Of a stretch of DNA of 64,000 nucleotides, positions 54,706 through 63,650 are shown piece after piece. The position numbers were made by a program, and so were the translations under genes. The stretch spans positions 1 to 64,000 of the forward strand of contig CAYPWL010000001.1 of the NCBI GenBank assembly GCA_964414425.1, given 5' to 3'. The notes below the pieces were generated by a model, which searched no databases, had not been told where the DNA came from, and saw only the letters and a list, made by a program, of their open reading frames with translations. Position 1 is the first letter of the stretch, and each line of letters begins with the position of its first letter. Origin of the DNA: GYS-P2D sp964414425. GTDB lineage: Bacteria > Bacteroidota > Bacteroidia > Chitinophagales > Saprospiraceae.

Positions 54706-54921
54706 TTAGGTAGCAGGTTTTACTTCAGGCATTTTACAGTCTTCATCTGGCGATTTGCCACAGACTGTACATTCGCCAAGGCTATTCTTGATCATTGGGT
54801 TGTTAGTAGCACATGTGCCTCTAAATTCATTGCCCGTTATAATATATCTGATATTGATCAAAATGAATGAAAGTCCAAAAGTGACTCCGATGATCAATAA
54901 AATGGTGAAGAAATAATTCAT
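54706..54921 (-). CDS. Small membrane protein, NqrM-like four-Cys protein
   Basis: This 71-aa protein has one N-terminal transmembrane helix (FTILLIIGVTFGLSFILINI) and then a Cys-containing tail, RGTCATNNPMIKNSLGECTVCGKSPDEDCK. The helix plus four-Cys layout is like NqrM, which inserts iron into the Na+-translocating NADH:quinone oxidoreductase. Resemblance is in pattern only and no nqr genes are in the window. It ends 19 bp upstream of the deacetylase gene on the same strand and may lead that operon. Confidence 0.6.
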   Translation of the reverse strand: MNYFFTILLIIGVTFGLSFILINIRYIITGNEFRGTCATNNPMIKNSLGECTVCGKSPDEDCKMPEVKPAT

Positions 54922-55008
54922 GTCGACATGATTTATATAATTAACAACTCAGTTAACGCCACAAAGTTATTTATGGATGATAGATAAAATGACATTTTTG
55001 TAAATATT

Positions 55009-55827
55009 ATGAAATCAACAACATATAAGACATCACAATCTGGTGCTCGTTCAGATCGCAGAGCTCAAAAGTTAGAAGCATTTGGGAGATTGATTGACAT
55101 CATGGATGAGCTGCGAGAAAAGTGTCCGTGGGATCGCAAGCAAACATTTGAGTCCCTCAGCTCACTTACAGTCGAGGAGACCTATGAGTTGATCGATGCG
55201 ATCGAAACTCAAGAGATGGATGAGATCAAAGAAGAGCTCGGTGACGTTATGCTGCACATGGTGTTTTATGCTAAGCTTGGTGATGAGCAAGAAGCCTTTG
55301 ATGTAGCGGACGTGCTTCATGCGGTTTCCGAGAAACTGATCAGACGACACCCTCACATCTATGGTGATACAGAAGTCAATGGCGAAGAAGACGTCAAACG
55401 AAACTGGGAGAAAATCAAAATGGCAGAAGGGAAAGAAAAGAAGTCTGTCCTAGGTGGGGTCCCCAATGCGCTCCCGAGTATAATTAAAGCACAGCGCATG
55501 CAAGAGAAGGCGGCCCAAGTAGGATTTGAGTGGGACGACGTTGCGGATGTATGGGCAAAAGTGGAGGAGGAGCTTGGCGAATTCAAAGAAGTAGCTCAGC
55601 AGGAAGTAGATCAAGAGAAGATCACCGAAGAGTTTGGAGATTTGATCTTCTCACTGGTTAATTATGCACGACACCTCAATATAGATTCTAATCGTGCACT
55701 GGACTTAACTAACCGAAAGTTCAAACGGCGATTTGAGTATATCGAAGCGCATGCTACTAAGTCGCTTTCTGATATGACCTTGGAGGAGATGGATGCATTA
55801 TGGGATAAGGCAAAAACTACCGAATGA
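55009..55827 (+). CDS. mazG: Nucleoside triphosphate pyrophosphohydrolase MazG
   Basis: This 272-aa enzyme has two MazG domains. The N-terminal one has CPWDRKQTFESLSSLTVEETYELIDAI and EIKEELGDVMLHMVFYA. The C-terminal one has VGFEWDDVADVWAKVEEELGEFKE and ITEEFGDLIFSLVNYAR. Both show the metal-binding EExxE and ExxD pattern. It hydrolyses NTPs and dNTPs to monophosphates. It is separate from the shorter MazG-like protein at 3462, which has a single domain. Confidence 0.96.
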   Translation: MKSTTYKTSQSGARSDRRAQKLEAFGRLIDIMDELREKCPWDRKQTFESLSSLTVEETYELIDAIETQEMDEIKEELGDVMLHMVFYAKLGDEQEAFDVADVLHAVSEKLIRRHPHIYGDTEVNGEEDVKRNWEKIKMAEGKEKKSVLGGVPNALPSIIKAQRMQEKAAQVGFEWDDVADVWAKVEEELGEFKEVAQQEVDQEKITEEFGDLIFSLVNYARHLNIDSNRALDLTNRKFKRRFEYIEAHATKSLSDMTLEEMDALWDKAKTTE

Positions 55828-55869
55828 ATTGGGCGGTAAAAAAATACGGATTATCACCATTTAAACACG

Positions 55870-55877
55870 TACATTTG
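55870..55877 (+). promoter_or_regulatory. Candidate -7 box upstream of rpsO
   Basis: TACATTTG matches the TAnnTTTG Bacteroidota -7 consensus about 55 bp before the rpsO start codon. A -33 TTTG at the expected distance is not seen, so this is a moderate call. Confidence 0.4.
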
Positions 55878-55931
55878 CCGCCGCTAAACAAGAATTTTAG
55901 TAATTCTCATATTTGGTAACAATAAATTATT

Positions 55932-56207
55932 ATGGCAAATTACTTAACAAACGCACAGAAAGAAGAAATTTTTGCGGAACACGGTGGATCAGCTAAGAAC
56001 ACCGGATCAATAGAAGGTCAAGTAGCATTATTCACACACCGAATAAACAGCTTGTCCGATCACCTCAGAGAGAATAAGAAAGATCACTCTTGCAGACGTA
56101 CACTATTAACTTTAGTAGGAAAGAGAAAAAGATTGCTAAAGTATCTTGCAGGAAAGGATATTCAAAAATACAGAGACCTGATAGCCAAGTTAGGCATACG
56201 TAAGTAA
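55932..56207 (+). CDS. rpsO: 30S ribosomal protein S15
   Basis: This 91-aa ribosomal protein binds 16S rRNA helices 20-22 and helps assemble the small-subunit platform. It has NTGSIEGQVALFTHRINSLSDHLRENKKDHSCRRTLLTLVGKRKRLLKYL, the family core with the conserved H-x2-D-x2-S-like RNA-binding residues. Length is standard. pnp lies downstream, as in many bacteria, but a terminator separates the two here. Confidence 0.97.
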   Translation: MANYLTNAQKEEIFAEHGGSAKNTGSIEGQVALFTHRINSLSDHLRENKKDHSCRRTLLTLVGKRKRLLKYLAGKDIQKYRDLIAKLGIRK

Positions 56208-56224
56208 CAGGCTCCACAGTTTTA

Positions 56225-56261
56225 CAAAAAGCATATATCAAAACACGATATATGCTTTTTT
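56225..56261 (+). terminator. Intrinsic terminator after rpsO
   Basis: AAAAGCATATATC pairs with GATATATGCTTTT around AAAACAC and runs into T-rich sequence. It separates rpsO from pnp. Confidence 0.9.
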
Positions 56262-56281
56262 ATTAATATATAATATAATGT

Positions 56282-56289
56282 TAGATTTG
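56282..56289 (+). promoter_or_regulatory. Candidate -7 box upstream of pnp
   Basis: TAGATTTG matches TAnnTTTG and lies 33 bp before the pnp start, after the rpsO terminator, so pnp probably has its own promoter. The -33 region is AT-rich with no clear TTTG. Confidence 0.45.
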
Positions 56290-56321
56290 TGCTCGGATAC
56301 AAATCAAGATAAAAGAAATTT

Positions 56322-58475
56322 ATGGGTGTAAAAATTCCTACTACCACATCATTTAACCTACCAAGTGGTCAAGAAGTAATAATCGAAACTGGAAAATTAG
56401 CGGCTCAAGCCCATGGTTCCGTTGTTGTAAGAGTTGGCAAGATGATGCTCTTCGCATCAGTAGTCTCTGCTTATGAAGCACGAGAAGGCCAGAACTTTTT
56501 CCCATTATCAGTAGACTATCAAGAGAAGTATGCTTCTGCAGGTAGAATCCCGGGTAACTTCTTCAGGAGAGAAGCAAGACTAAGTGAGTACGAGATACTC
56601 GTATGTAGATTAGTGGATCGTGCTCTACGTCCATTATTCCCGTCAGGGTACATGTGTGACACGCAGATTATCATAAACATGATCTCAGCAGATCCAGAAA
56701 TCCAACCTGATGCATATGCTGCGCTTGCAGCTTCGGCAGCTATAGCTGTTTCGGACATAGTGTTTGATGGACCGATTTCAGAAGTACGAGTGGCTAAGAT
56801 TAATGGAGAGTATGTAGTTAATCCGGTTACTTCACAGCTTGAGGGTGCTACCCTTAATGTTATCGTTGCTGCTACAATGGACAATGTGATGATGGTAGAG
56901 GGTGATGCACAGGAATGTGATGAGCTCGAGTTGATTGAGGCGATTAAAATAGGACATGATGCGATTAAAGTGCAATGTCAAGCTCAGTTAGAGTTAGCAC
57001 AGAAAGTAGGAGAGGATGCTACGGTTAAAAGAGTACTGGAATTACCTGAGGAGAATACAGAGATTAAAGATTTTGTCAAGGCGACAAGTGCTGCCGGAAT
57101 TATCGAGGTAGCTAAGAGCGCCTATAATAAGAAAGAGAGAAAAGCCCACCTTTCACAGATCAAGGATGAGCTCAAAGAGAAAGCGTTGGAGAAGTTTGGC
57201 GAAGAGTGGATGGATGAGAATGGTGGAGAACTGAGCGGATACTTCGACAAGGTCAAGAAAGAAACAATCAGAGAGCATGTGCTTGTTGAGCGTGTAAGAT
57301 TGGACGGTCGTAAGTCAGCGGATATCAGAGATATCTGGACAGAGATCAGTTACTTGCCTTCAGCTCACGGTTCAGCAATATTCACTCGTGGAGAGACTCA
57401 GTCATTGACGTCTTGTACGATGGGTACTAAGCTGGATCAGCAGATGGTTGACACGGCGTTGTCCACAGGATATGACAAGTTTATCTTGCACTATAACTTC
57501 CCAGCATTATCAGTGGGAGAGACTAAGCCGATGAGAGGGCCCGGTCGTAGAGAGGTCGGTCACGCTAACTTGGCGGGACGTTCACTTAGACAAGTGCTAC
57601 CAGAAGAGAATCCATACACACTCAGATTAGTATCTGATATATTAGAGTCTAATGGTTCAAGTTCAATGGCTACAGTATGTGCTGGGTCAATGGCACTGAT
57701 GGATGCAGGTATCCCTATTAAGAAAGCTGTTTCTGGTATTGCTATGGGTATGATCTCGGATGGCGATCGTCACATCATCTTATCGGACATACTCGGTGAT
57801 GAGGATGCGTTGGGAGATATGGACTTTAAAGTTACGGGTACTGTAGATGGCATCTGTGGATGTCAGATGGACATTAAGATTGACGGACTACCATATGAGA
57901 TCTTAGAGCAGGCACTTATGCAAGCTAAAGAAGGTCGTCTTCATATCTTAGGAGAGATGGCTAAGACAATAGAGGTAGCCAGAGATGAGCCGAAAGACTT
58001 TGCTCCTCGTATGATCGAGTTCGCTATAGACAAAGAATTCATTGGCGCGGTTATCGGGCCAGGAGGAAAGGTTATCCAAGAGCTACAAGCTAATACCAAC
58101 ACTACGATCAATATCGAAGAGGTCGATGGTCAGGGTATGGTAAGTATCTTCTCGCCAGATGCAGCAGGTATCAAGGAGGCCGAAAGAGTGATACAAAATA
58201 TAGCGTACAAGCCTCAGATCGGGGATGTATACGACTCAGTCGTTGCCAGTGTGATGCCTTATGGAGTATTCGTTGACTTCAATGGTAAGAGTGGATTATT
58301 ACACGTAAGTGAGATATCACACTCGAGAATCGAGCGTGTCGAGGATGTGTTCAAAGAAGGCGATCCTGTAAAGGTCAAGTTGATAGGTATCGATCCTAAG
58401 TCTGGTAAGATGAAATTGTCCAGAAAAGTATTATTACCGAAGCCTGAGCGCAAGCCAAGGCCAGATCAAGACTAA
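56322..58475 (+). CDS. pnp: Polyribonucleotide nucleotidyltransferase (PNPase)
   Basis: This 717-aa 3'-5' exoribonuclease degrades RNA phosphorolytically. It has two RNase PH-like halves: GRIPGNFFRREARLSEYEILVCRLVDRALRPLFP in the first, and SVGETKPMRGPGRREVGHANLAGRSL in the second. The C-terminal KH domain has IGAVIGPGGKVIQEL and the S1 domain has YDSVVASVMPYGVFVDFNGKSGLLHVSEIS. The length is complete. A terminator hairpin follows. Confidence 0.98.
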   Translation: MGVKIPTTTSFNLPSGQEVIIETGKLAAQAHGSVVVRVGKMMLFASVVSAYEAREGQNFFPLSVDYQEKYASAGRIPGNFFRREARLSEYEILVCRLVDRALRPLFPSGYMCDTQIIINMISADPEIQPDAYAALAASAAIAVSDIVFDGPISEVRVAKINGEYVVNPVTSQLEGATLNVIVAATMDNVMMVEGDAQECDELELIEAIKIGHDAIKVQCQAQLELAQKVGEDATVKRVLELPEENTEIKDFVKATSAAGIIEVAKSAYNKKERKAHLSQIKDELKEKALEKFGEEWMDENGGELSGYFDKVKKETIREHVLVERVRLDGRKSADIRDIWTEISYLPSAHGSAIFTRGETQSLTSCTMGTKLDQQMVDTALSTGYDKFILHYNFPALSVGETKPMRGPGRREVGHANLAGRSLRQVLPEENPYTLRLVSDILESNGSSSMATVCAGSMALMDAGIPIKKAVSGIAMGMISDGDRHIILSDILGDEDALGDMDFKVTGTVDGICGCQMDIKIDGLPYEILEQALMQAKEGRLHILGEMAKTIEVARDEPKDFAPRMIEFAIDKEFIGAVIGPGGKVIQELQANTNTTINIEEVDGQGMVSIFSPDAAGIKEAERVIQNIAYKPQIGDVYDSVVASVMPYGVFVDFNGKSGLLHVSEISHSRIERVEDVFKEGDPVKVKLIGIDPKSGKMKLSRKVLLPKPERKPRPDQD

Positions 58476-58495
58476 ACTCAAAGAATTTTAAAAAT

Positions 58496-58530
58496 TAAAG
58501 GGAGATGAGAAACTTATCTCCCTTTATTCT
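58496..58530 (+). terminator. Intrinsic terminator after pnp
   Basis: TAAAGGGAGAT and ATCTCCCTTTA form an 11-bp stem, followed by TTCTTGT. The T-tract is short, so termination may be incomplete before rpoD. Confidence 0.75.
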
Positions 58531-58615
58531 TGTATTGTAGATACATACTACATTTCTGTGGTATAATCAAGGCATACCTGAAAATAAAATTATACAGTTT
58601 ACAGTTTAATGAGAT

Positions 58616-59482
58616 ATGAGACAACTTAAGATAACTAATAAGATCACCAATCGGGAGAGCTTGGCATTAGATAAGTATCTAAATGACATAAGCAAGATAG
58701 ATCTCCTGACTGCTGACGAGGAGGCAGAGTTGGCCAGACGAATACGTGAGGGCGATAAGGAGGCTCTTGAACGCATGACTAAGTCGAACTTAAGATTTGT
58801 AGTCAGTGTTGCTAAGCAATATCAGAACCAAGGTCTATCATTAAGTGACCTGATCAACGAAGGAAACGTTGGACTGATGAAGGCTGCGAAGCGTTTTGAT
58901 GAGACTAAGGGTTTTAAGTTTATCTCTTATGCAGTATGGTGGATCAGACAATCTATCCTCCAAGCTATAGTAGAATATGCACGTATAGTAAGATTACCAC
59001 TCAACAAAGTTGGTTCATATAACAAGGTTAATGAGGCTGTCGTCTCTTTTGTACAGGAGTTTGAGCGAGAGCCTTCTGATGAGGAGCTTGCTGAACTATT
59101 GGACATGAAACCAAAAGATGTGGTAAAAATGAAGCAGAGTGGAAGTAGACACCTATCATTTGATGCTCCGGTAGGAGGTGACGATGGTGATGCTACCATG
59201 TTGGATTTGCTCAACTTTGATTCAGAAGCTGCACCAGATCTGGCGTTGATGGAAGAGTCACTCAAAGATGAAGTAAAGTATGGTCTGTCAATGCTCTCTC
59301 CAAGGGAGGTTGAAGTATTAGGGGCATACTACGGTCTTAAGGGTAGAAAATCTATGACACTTGAGGAAATCGGTGAGCTCTATGGCTTAACACGTGAGCG
59401 TGTAAGACAGATAAAAGAGAGAGCAATACGTCGATTACGTAAGAGTGTCAATAAGAACAATCTGAAGTCTTATTTAGGTTAA
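58616..59482 (+). CDS. rpoD: Primary sigma factor RpoD/SigA, short Bacteroidota type
   Basis: This 288-aa sigma-70 factor directs RNA polymerase to most promoters. Region 1.2 is LDKYLNDISKIDLLTADEEAELARRIREGD. Region 2 has FVVSVAKQYQNQGLSLSDLINEGNVGLMKAAKRFD and ISYAVWWIRQSILQAI. Region 3 includes RIVRLPLNKVGSYNKV, and region 4.2 is TLEEIGELYGLTRERVRQIKERAIRRLRKS. Region 1.1 is absent, as is normal for the phylum, whose promoters are of the TTTG/TAnnTTTG type. Two unknown genes and purC follow closely. Confidence 0.95.
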   Translation: MRQLKITNKITNRESLALDKYLNDISKIDLLTADEEAELARRIREGDKEALERMTKSNLRFVVSVAKQYQNQGLSLSDLINEGNVGLMKAAKRFDETKGFKFISYAVWWIRQSILQAIVEYARIVRLPLNKVGSYNKVNEAVVSFVQEFEREPSDEELAELLDMKPKDVVKMKQSGSRHLSFDAPVGGDDGDATMLDLLNFDSEAAPDLALMEESLKDEVKYGLSMLSPREVEVLGAYYGLKGRKSMTLEEIGELYGLTRERVRQIKERAIRRLRKSVNKNNLKSYLG

Positions 59483-59500
59483 GCACAAGCATACGCATAC

Positions 59501-60139
59501 ATGTTTTTAGTCTATGCCATTGCGCTTGCATTTGTAGGTTATGTCATTTATCTTTTCTTCGACTTCAACAAGGAGCTAAGTACTACTGCAAGTGTCCTGC
59601 TCAAGGATATTAAATCACTTGAGAACAGATTAGTCGATATCGAACTCAGTCCATGGGATGAGATAGATACGCTATCACGTATTGGTGACTCTCAGTCCAG
59701 TAAGAAGATTTTTGGAGATGTAGAAACTGCCGTGCTCTATTCGATATATCATGAACCTATCTTGGCCTATGCCGCTAAGCGTTATCTGCATGATCATACA
59801 TTGTCTTATGCAGTTAAGTTTGATGATCAGATCTATGCAGTCAGCCCAAAGAATGCGACTGAGCTAGAGGTTAGACAGGGTGAGCAAAACATTGCCACTA
59901 TAGATACCTCAGAGTTAAGCATAAAAGGAAAAAGGGAACAGGTTAAGATATATCATGAAGAAGGTACGGACCTTCTTCCTGTTAAGTTTGCTGGAGAGAC
60001 TAAGCTTCTGATCAATGCACACGAAGCAGAGGACGTTGATCAAACAAGAGCCATTGTAAATAAAGAAAGTATCTCACCAGAAGAAAGAGAACTATTCATA
60101 CTTGTTTTATCTTACGCCTTAATAGATCAGTTGATTTAA
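59501..60139 (+). CDS. Membrane-anchored protein of unknown function
   Basis: This 212-aa protein has one N-terminal transmembrane helix (FLVYAIALAFVGYVIYLFF). A short coiled-coil segment follows (NKELSTTASVLLKDIKSLENRL) and then a soluble domain of mixed alpha/beta character. I do not recognise a family. It lies 18 bp after rpoD and 1 bp before the next gene, so it is surely in that transcription unit. Linkage to a sigma factor and purC does not by itself suggest a function. Confidence 0.7.
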   Translation: MFLVYAIALAFVGYVIYLFFDFNKELSTTASVLLKDIKSLENRLVDIELSPWDEIDTLSRIGDSQSSKKIFGDVETAVLYSIYHEPILAYAAKRYLHDHTLSYAVKFDDQIYAVSPKNATELEVRQGEQNIATIDTSELSIKGKREQVKIYHEEGTDLLPVKFAGETKLLINAHEAEDVDQTRAIVNKESISPEERELFILVLSYALIDQLI

Positions 60140-60140
60140 T

Positions 60141-60554
60141 ATGTCAATACTTAACATAGCCAGATTAATAATCTACCGTTGTCATCAGAAAGGTTTCGAA
60201 CTATTCTTAATCGAAGATGAGTTGCCTGAGAATCCAGATGTATGGAAGCTGCCTAAGATAGATATGGTACAGCATGAGTGTGATAACTGCGAATCTATCG
60301 AGTTAGACTGTGACAAGAGCAAAAAGATGATTGCTATTGAAGCGGATTGGCACAATATACCATCAATTAAGGGTTTACTCCGTAATGATGTCAAGGTGGT
60401 CAAGAGCCTTGTCAAGGAGACGATACCAGGTATCGAAAATGGCAAATTCGTAGCCTTTAAAGAGGTAGTGAAGAAAGCAATGCCAGAAGAGTATAAAGCA
60501 CTCAAGGAATTGAAAGAGATCATACTTGAGAAAAAGACGATCAACAATATTTGA
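60141..60554 (+). CDS. Unknown protein with a possible Nudix-like remnant
   Basis: This 137-aa protein begins NIARLIIYRCHQKGFELFLIEDELPENPDVWKLPK, the opening beta strand and loop of many Nudix proteins. The Nudix box (GX5EX7REUXEEXGU) does not follow, so hydrolase activity is unlikely. Two Cys pairs (HECDNCESIELDCD) at about 48-61 could bind metal. The start is 1 bp after the preceding stop. Its function is unknown and the Nudix resemblance is weak. Confidence 0.6.
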   Translation: MSILNIARLIIYRCHQKGFELFLIEDELPENPDVWKLPKIDMVQHECDNCESIELDCDKSKKMIAIEADWHNIPSIKGLLRNDVKVVKSLVKETIPGIENGKFVAFKEVVKKAMPEEYKALKELKEIILEKKTINNI

Positions 60555-60575
60555 TCACAGCATAGTCCGATCTCA

Positions 60576-61508
60576 GTGTCCAATTACAATTCTTTATCGC
60601 TCCACCCAGACCAGTCATTCTATAGAGGTAAGATCAGAGACGTGTATACGATCGATGATAAGCTGATCATGGTCGTGAGTGATCGCATCTCAGCATTCGA
60701 TCATATCCTCCCGAGAGCTATCCCTTACAAGGGCCAAGTTTTAAATCAGTTAGCACAGTATTTTTTAGATGCGACTTCGGATATCGTTCCTAATTGGTCT
60801 ATCGCTAATCCACATCCCAATGTAACGGTGGGTCACAAGTGTGAACCCATCAAACTTGAGATGGTGATTAGAGGATATCTCGTCGGTCATGCACTTAGAG
60901 AATATTCAGCGGGTAAGCGCAGCTTATGTGGGGTAGCGTTGCCAGATGGTCTCTCAGCCAATCAAAAACTTGACAGACCTATCATCACACCAGCGACTAA
61001 AGCAGAAGAAGGTCACGATCTTGATATAAGTAAAGAAGAAATCATTGCTCAGGGTATCGTTAGCATCGACGTATACGGTCAATTAGAACGCATCACACAT
61101 AAGCTTTTTGAACGGGGTCAAGAGATGGCTCATAAGCGCGGTTTAATACTGGTGGATACTAAGTATGAGTTTGGGATCTACGATGGTGATATTATGCTCA
61201 TTGATGAGATTCATACGCCCGACAGCAGTAGATACTTTTACAAGGATGAATATGACGATCGGTTTAATCGAGGAGTTGCTCATAATCAATTATCTAAAGA
61301 GTTCGTGCGTGAGTGGTTGATAGAGCACAACTTTATGGGCAAAAAAGGGCAGGTGATGCCAGATATGTCAGATGAGTTTGTCAACCGTGTTTCAGATCGC
61401 TACGTACACTTATATGAGTTGCTTACAGGTGAAACCTTTGTTAAAATGCCACAAGAAAATCGAAACGAAGAGATCGTAAAAGCCATAAAGGGCTTTTTAA
61501 ATAAATAA
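60576..61508 (+). CDS. purC: Phosphoribosylaminoimidazolesuccinocarboxamide synthase
   Basis: This 310-aa SAICAR synthase joins aspartate to CAIR in purine synthesis. It shows YRGKIRDVYTIDDKLIMVVSDRISAFDHIL, KCEPIKLEMVIRGYLVGHALREY and EFGIYDGDIMLIDEIHTPDSSRYF. It is the longer eukaryote-like/Bacteroidota form, not the ~237-aa type. The start codon is GTG at 60576. An intrinsic terminator hairpin overlaps the end of the coding region (about 61478-61498). Confidence 0.96.
   Translation: MSNYNSLSLHPDQSFYRGKIRDVYTIDDKLIMVVSDRISAFDHILPRAIPYKGQVLNQLAQYFLDATSDIVPNWSIANPHPNVTVGHKCEPIKLEMVIRGYLVGHALREYSAGKRSLCGVALPDGLSANQKLDRPIITPATKAEEGHDLDISKEEIIAQGIVSIDVYGQLERITHKLFERGQEMAHKRGLILVDTKYEFGIYDGDIMLIDEIHTPDSSRYFYKDEYDDRFNRGVAHNQLSKEFVREWLIEHNFMGKKGQVMPDMSDEFVNRVSDRYVHLYELLTGETFVKMPQENRNEEIVKAIKGFLNK
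61478..61498 (+). terminator. Terminator overlapping the end of purC
   Basis: AAAAGCC pairs with GGCTTTT around ATAAAG and leads into TTTTTAA. The hairpin lies just inside the last codons of purC. Confidence 0.55.
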
Positions 61509-61569
61509 AGAGCTGTATGAGGAACGAATTAGTCTTTCGCCACGTTATACAGCAAGTTCATTGAAATAT

Positions 61570-61942
61570 GGGGCCGAATGGAATCGACAGGAAAGATCGT
61601 TGATTAGTAAGCATGCCGGAGAATTGATCATTTACTCCGTTAATAAATGATGATCACAACTTTAAATGGCGAAAGAAATTACGCCTTAGCTGCCTAATTC
61701 AAGGAATTAGTAAGCTTTTATGCTATTCTCTTGACTCCTGATATATTAGGGATGTTGCATATCATAAAACCTTCAGGATAGAAGCGTATAGTTCTTTGGA
61801 TACAATTTGAAATTTAAGAAGATAAGCACTTGGTAGATCGCCTTTTTATCAGCTGAGTGTCGAAAATATAATATTCAGGCTAAGCATGTAGAAAGCTCTT
61901 GAGCACTTTGTCTGGACGGGAGTTCGAATCTCCCCGGCTCCA
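61570..61942 (+). ncRNA. ssrA: tmRNA
   Basis: The 5' end GGGGCCG pairs with the 3' end CGGCTCC, and the T arm GGACGGGAGTTCGAATCTCC is intact. Near the 5' end GAATGGAATCGACAGG matches the tmRNA signature. The tag starts at the resume codon near 61668 and encodes GERNYALAA, ending TAA at 61695-61697. This fits the Bacteroidota GExNYALAA pattern. The RNA rescues stalled ribosomes and marks the product for proteolysis. CCA is not encoded. Confidence 0.96.
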
Positions 61943-61954
61943 CTAAAGTTAGTT

Positions 61955-61982
61955 ATCATATTAAATAATTATTTAATATGAT
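61955..61982. repeat. 28-bp perfect palindrome after the tmRNA gene
   Basis: ATCATATTAAATAA is followed at once by its reverse complement, starting 13 bp after the tmRNA 3' end. It is AT-rich and leads into ATATCTTGTT. It may serve as the tmRNA transcription terminator, although the T-tract is weak. Confidence 0.6.
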
Positions 61983-62093
61983 ATATCTTGTTAAAAAGAA
62001 CTACCTTTATCACAGGTTAACCAAGAAGGTCTACGTCTAATTTGATTTTTGCCTGTCTTTTTTACCTCATTTTCTTTACTTAATTTTTATTTA

Positions 62094-62462
62094 ATGAACA
62101 TTTTTGTTGCAAAGTTATCCTACGGGACAACTGGCGAAGAACTACAATCTCTATTCGAACAATATGGAGATGTAGATTCTGCTAAAGTTATTATGGATCG
62201 TGAAACAGGTCGATCTAAAGGATTCGGATTCGTAGAAATGCCTAACGAAGAAGAAGGTCAAAGTGCTATCGATGAGCTTAACGACTCTGAGTTAGATGGA
62301 CGGACTATTGTTGTCAAAAAAGCCAATCCTCCAGGTGGAGGCGGAGGTGGACGTGGCGGATTTAACCGAGGCGGTGGAAACCGTGGCGGTGGTGGTGGTT
62401 ACGGCGGCGGTGGAAACCGTGGTGGTGGCGGCGGCTACGGCGGCGGCGGAAGACGTTACTAA
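62094..62462 (+). CDS. Glycine-rich RRM RNA-binding protein
   Basis: This 122-aa protein has a single RRM (about 1-80) and a Gly/Arg/Tyr-rich tail. RNP2 is NIFVAKLSY and RNP1 is KGFGFVEM. The tail (about 81-122) has repeated RGGGG and GGYGGGG motifs, as in cold-shock-type RNA-binding proteins of Bacteroidota and cyanobacteria. It probably binds single-stranded RNA and may act as a chaperone at low temperature. The ATG at 62094 begins the RRM; upstream codons from 62049 are poly-Phe noise. A strong terminator follows. Confidence 0.95.
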   Translation: MNIFVAKLSYGTTGEELQSLFEQYGDVDSAKVIMDRETGRSKGFGFVEMPNEEEGQSAIDELNDSELDGRTIVVKKANPPGGGGGGRGGFNRGGGNRGGGGGYGGGGNRGGGGGYGGGGRRY

Positions 62463-62470
62463 AAAGAAAC

Positions 62471-62500
62471 AAAAGGAGATCAGCAATGATCTCCTTTTCT
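62471..62500 (+). terminator. Intrinsic terminator after the RRM gene
   Basis: AAAAGGAGATCA pairs perfectly with TGATCTCCTTTT around GCAA. A short CT-rich tail follows. It lies 8 bp beyond the stop. Confidence 0.85.
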
Positions 62501-62572
62501 ATTTCTATTATCTGCTATCTCCCAAAAGAATTAGCTAATTTTCCTGCCATAGAAGCTCACACACTCAAGCTA

Positions 62573-63640
62573 ATGAAGATTAAAAAGATATCGGTAGAGG
62601 TAGAGGACTTCGCCCTTACCAGACCTTACGAGGTCGCATATGTTAAGCATGATGCTGTTCAGAACTATGTTTTAATAATCGAAACTGATCAGCACGTAGG
62701 CATAGGAACAGGGAGTCCGTCAGTACATGTCACAGGAGAACTCATATCATCCGACATCGCACAACTGTATCAGGACCTAAGTTCACTTCTTATTGACCAA
62801 GATATTCGTTCGTTTAAGCACCTAATTTCTTTAGCAACCCAGAAGTTTGTCGCGAGTCCCGCTATACTGGCAGCCCTTGATATGGCACTTCATGATTTAT
62901 TTTGTCACCATATAGGTGTGCATATCTCTACTTATCTCGGTGTGAGCATACAACCATTGGCAACTTCCATTACCATTGGGATTAAGTCTTTGGCCGAAAC
63001 TCTTGAAGAAGGTAAAGAGTATATCGAAAGAGGATTTAAAGCCATAAAGCTTAAAATAGGAACTGATTATGACTCAGATCTTGAGCGCTACTTGAAACTA
63101 AGAGAGGCTACACCAAGTGATGTAGTCATCCGTGTTGACGCGAACCAAGGGTTTGCGACAAATCAACTTAAATCATTCATTCTTGCTACTCACGATCAAC
63201 CAGTAGAATTCTTTGAACAACCATTTCCTAAAGGAGATTATGAGCTCATGCGCTACTTAGATGCTGTCGTACGATCTATGTGCTGTGGAGATGAGGATTG
63301 CCAAAAGATGTCAGATGCCATCGAGTTATCTATTGATCCCATGCCTTATGGCATATTTAATATTAAGTTGATGAAATGCGGTGGTATCACCGAAGCAATT
63401 AGAATTTCCGAAGTCGCACAGTTAAACCAAGTTGATCTCATGTGGGGTTGTATGGATGAGAGCTGTGTAAGCATTGCTGCCGCACTAAATACTGCATATG
63501 CTTGCCCACAAACAAAATACATAGATCTTGATGGTAGTTTTGATTTATCTAAAGATATTGCAAGGGGTGGATTTTATGTTAAGGATGGTATTTTGTACCC
63601 TGATTTAACCAAGACTGGTTTGAGCGTAGAATTGATATAA
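62573..63640 (+). CDS. Dipeptide epimerase (enolase superfamily)
   Basis: This 355-aa protein belongs to the muconate-lactonising subgroup that epimerises L-Ala-D/L-Glu and related dipeptides. KLKIG gives the KxK catalytic pair, and metal ligands are in RVDANQGF, EFFEQPF and CGDEDCQKM. The second catalytic Lys is in KLMKCGGITEA. The start is the ATG at 62573 (MKIKKISVEVEDF); an earlier frame begins inside the preceding terminator. The next gene, 10 bp on, is DUF1611, a frequent partner of these epimerases in muropeptide recycling. Confidence 0.88.
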   Translation: MKIKKISVEVEDFALTRPYEVAYVKHDAVQNYVLIIETDQHVGIGTGSPSVHVTGELISSDIAQLYQDLSSLLIDQDIRSFKHLISLATQKFVASPAILAALDMALHDLFCHHIGVHISTYLGVSIQPLATSITIGIKSLAETLEEGKEYIERGFKAIKLKIGTDYDSDLERYLKLREATPSDVVIRVDANQGFATNQLKSFILATHDQPVEFFEQPFPKGDYELMRYLDAVVRSMCCGDEDCQKMSDAIELSIDPMPYGIFNIKLMKCGGITEAIRISEVAQLNQVDLMWGCMDESCVSIAAALNTAYACPQTKYIDLDGSFDLSKDIARGGFYVKDGILYPDLTKTGLSVELI

Positions 63641-63650
63641 TATTTTGGAT

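Noticed and set aside
62296..62538. Ala/Val-rich frame over the glycine-rich tail
   Set aside because: It is the frame-shifted reading of GGT/GGC repeats and passes through the terminator.
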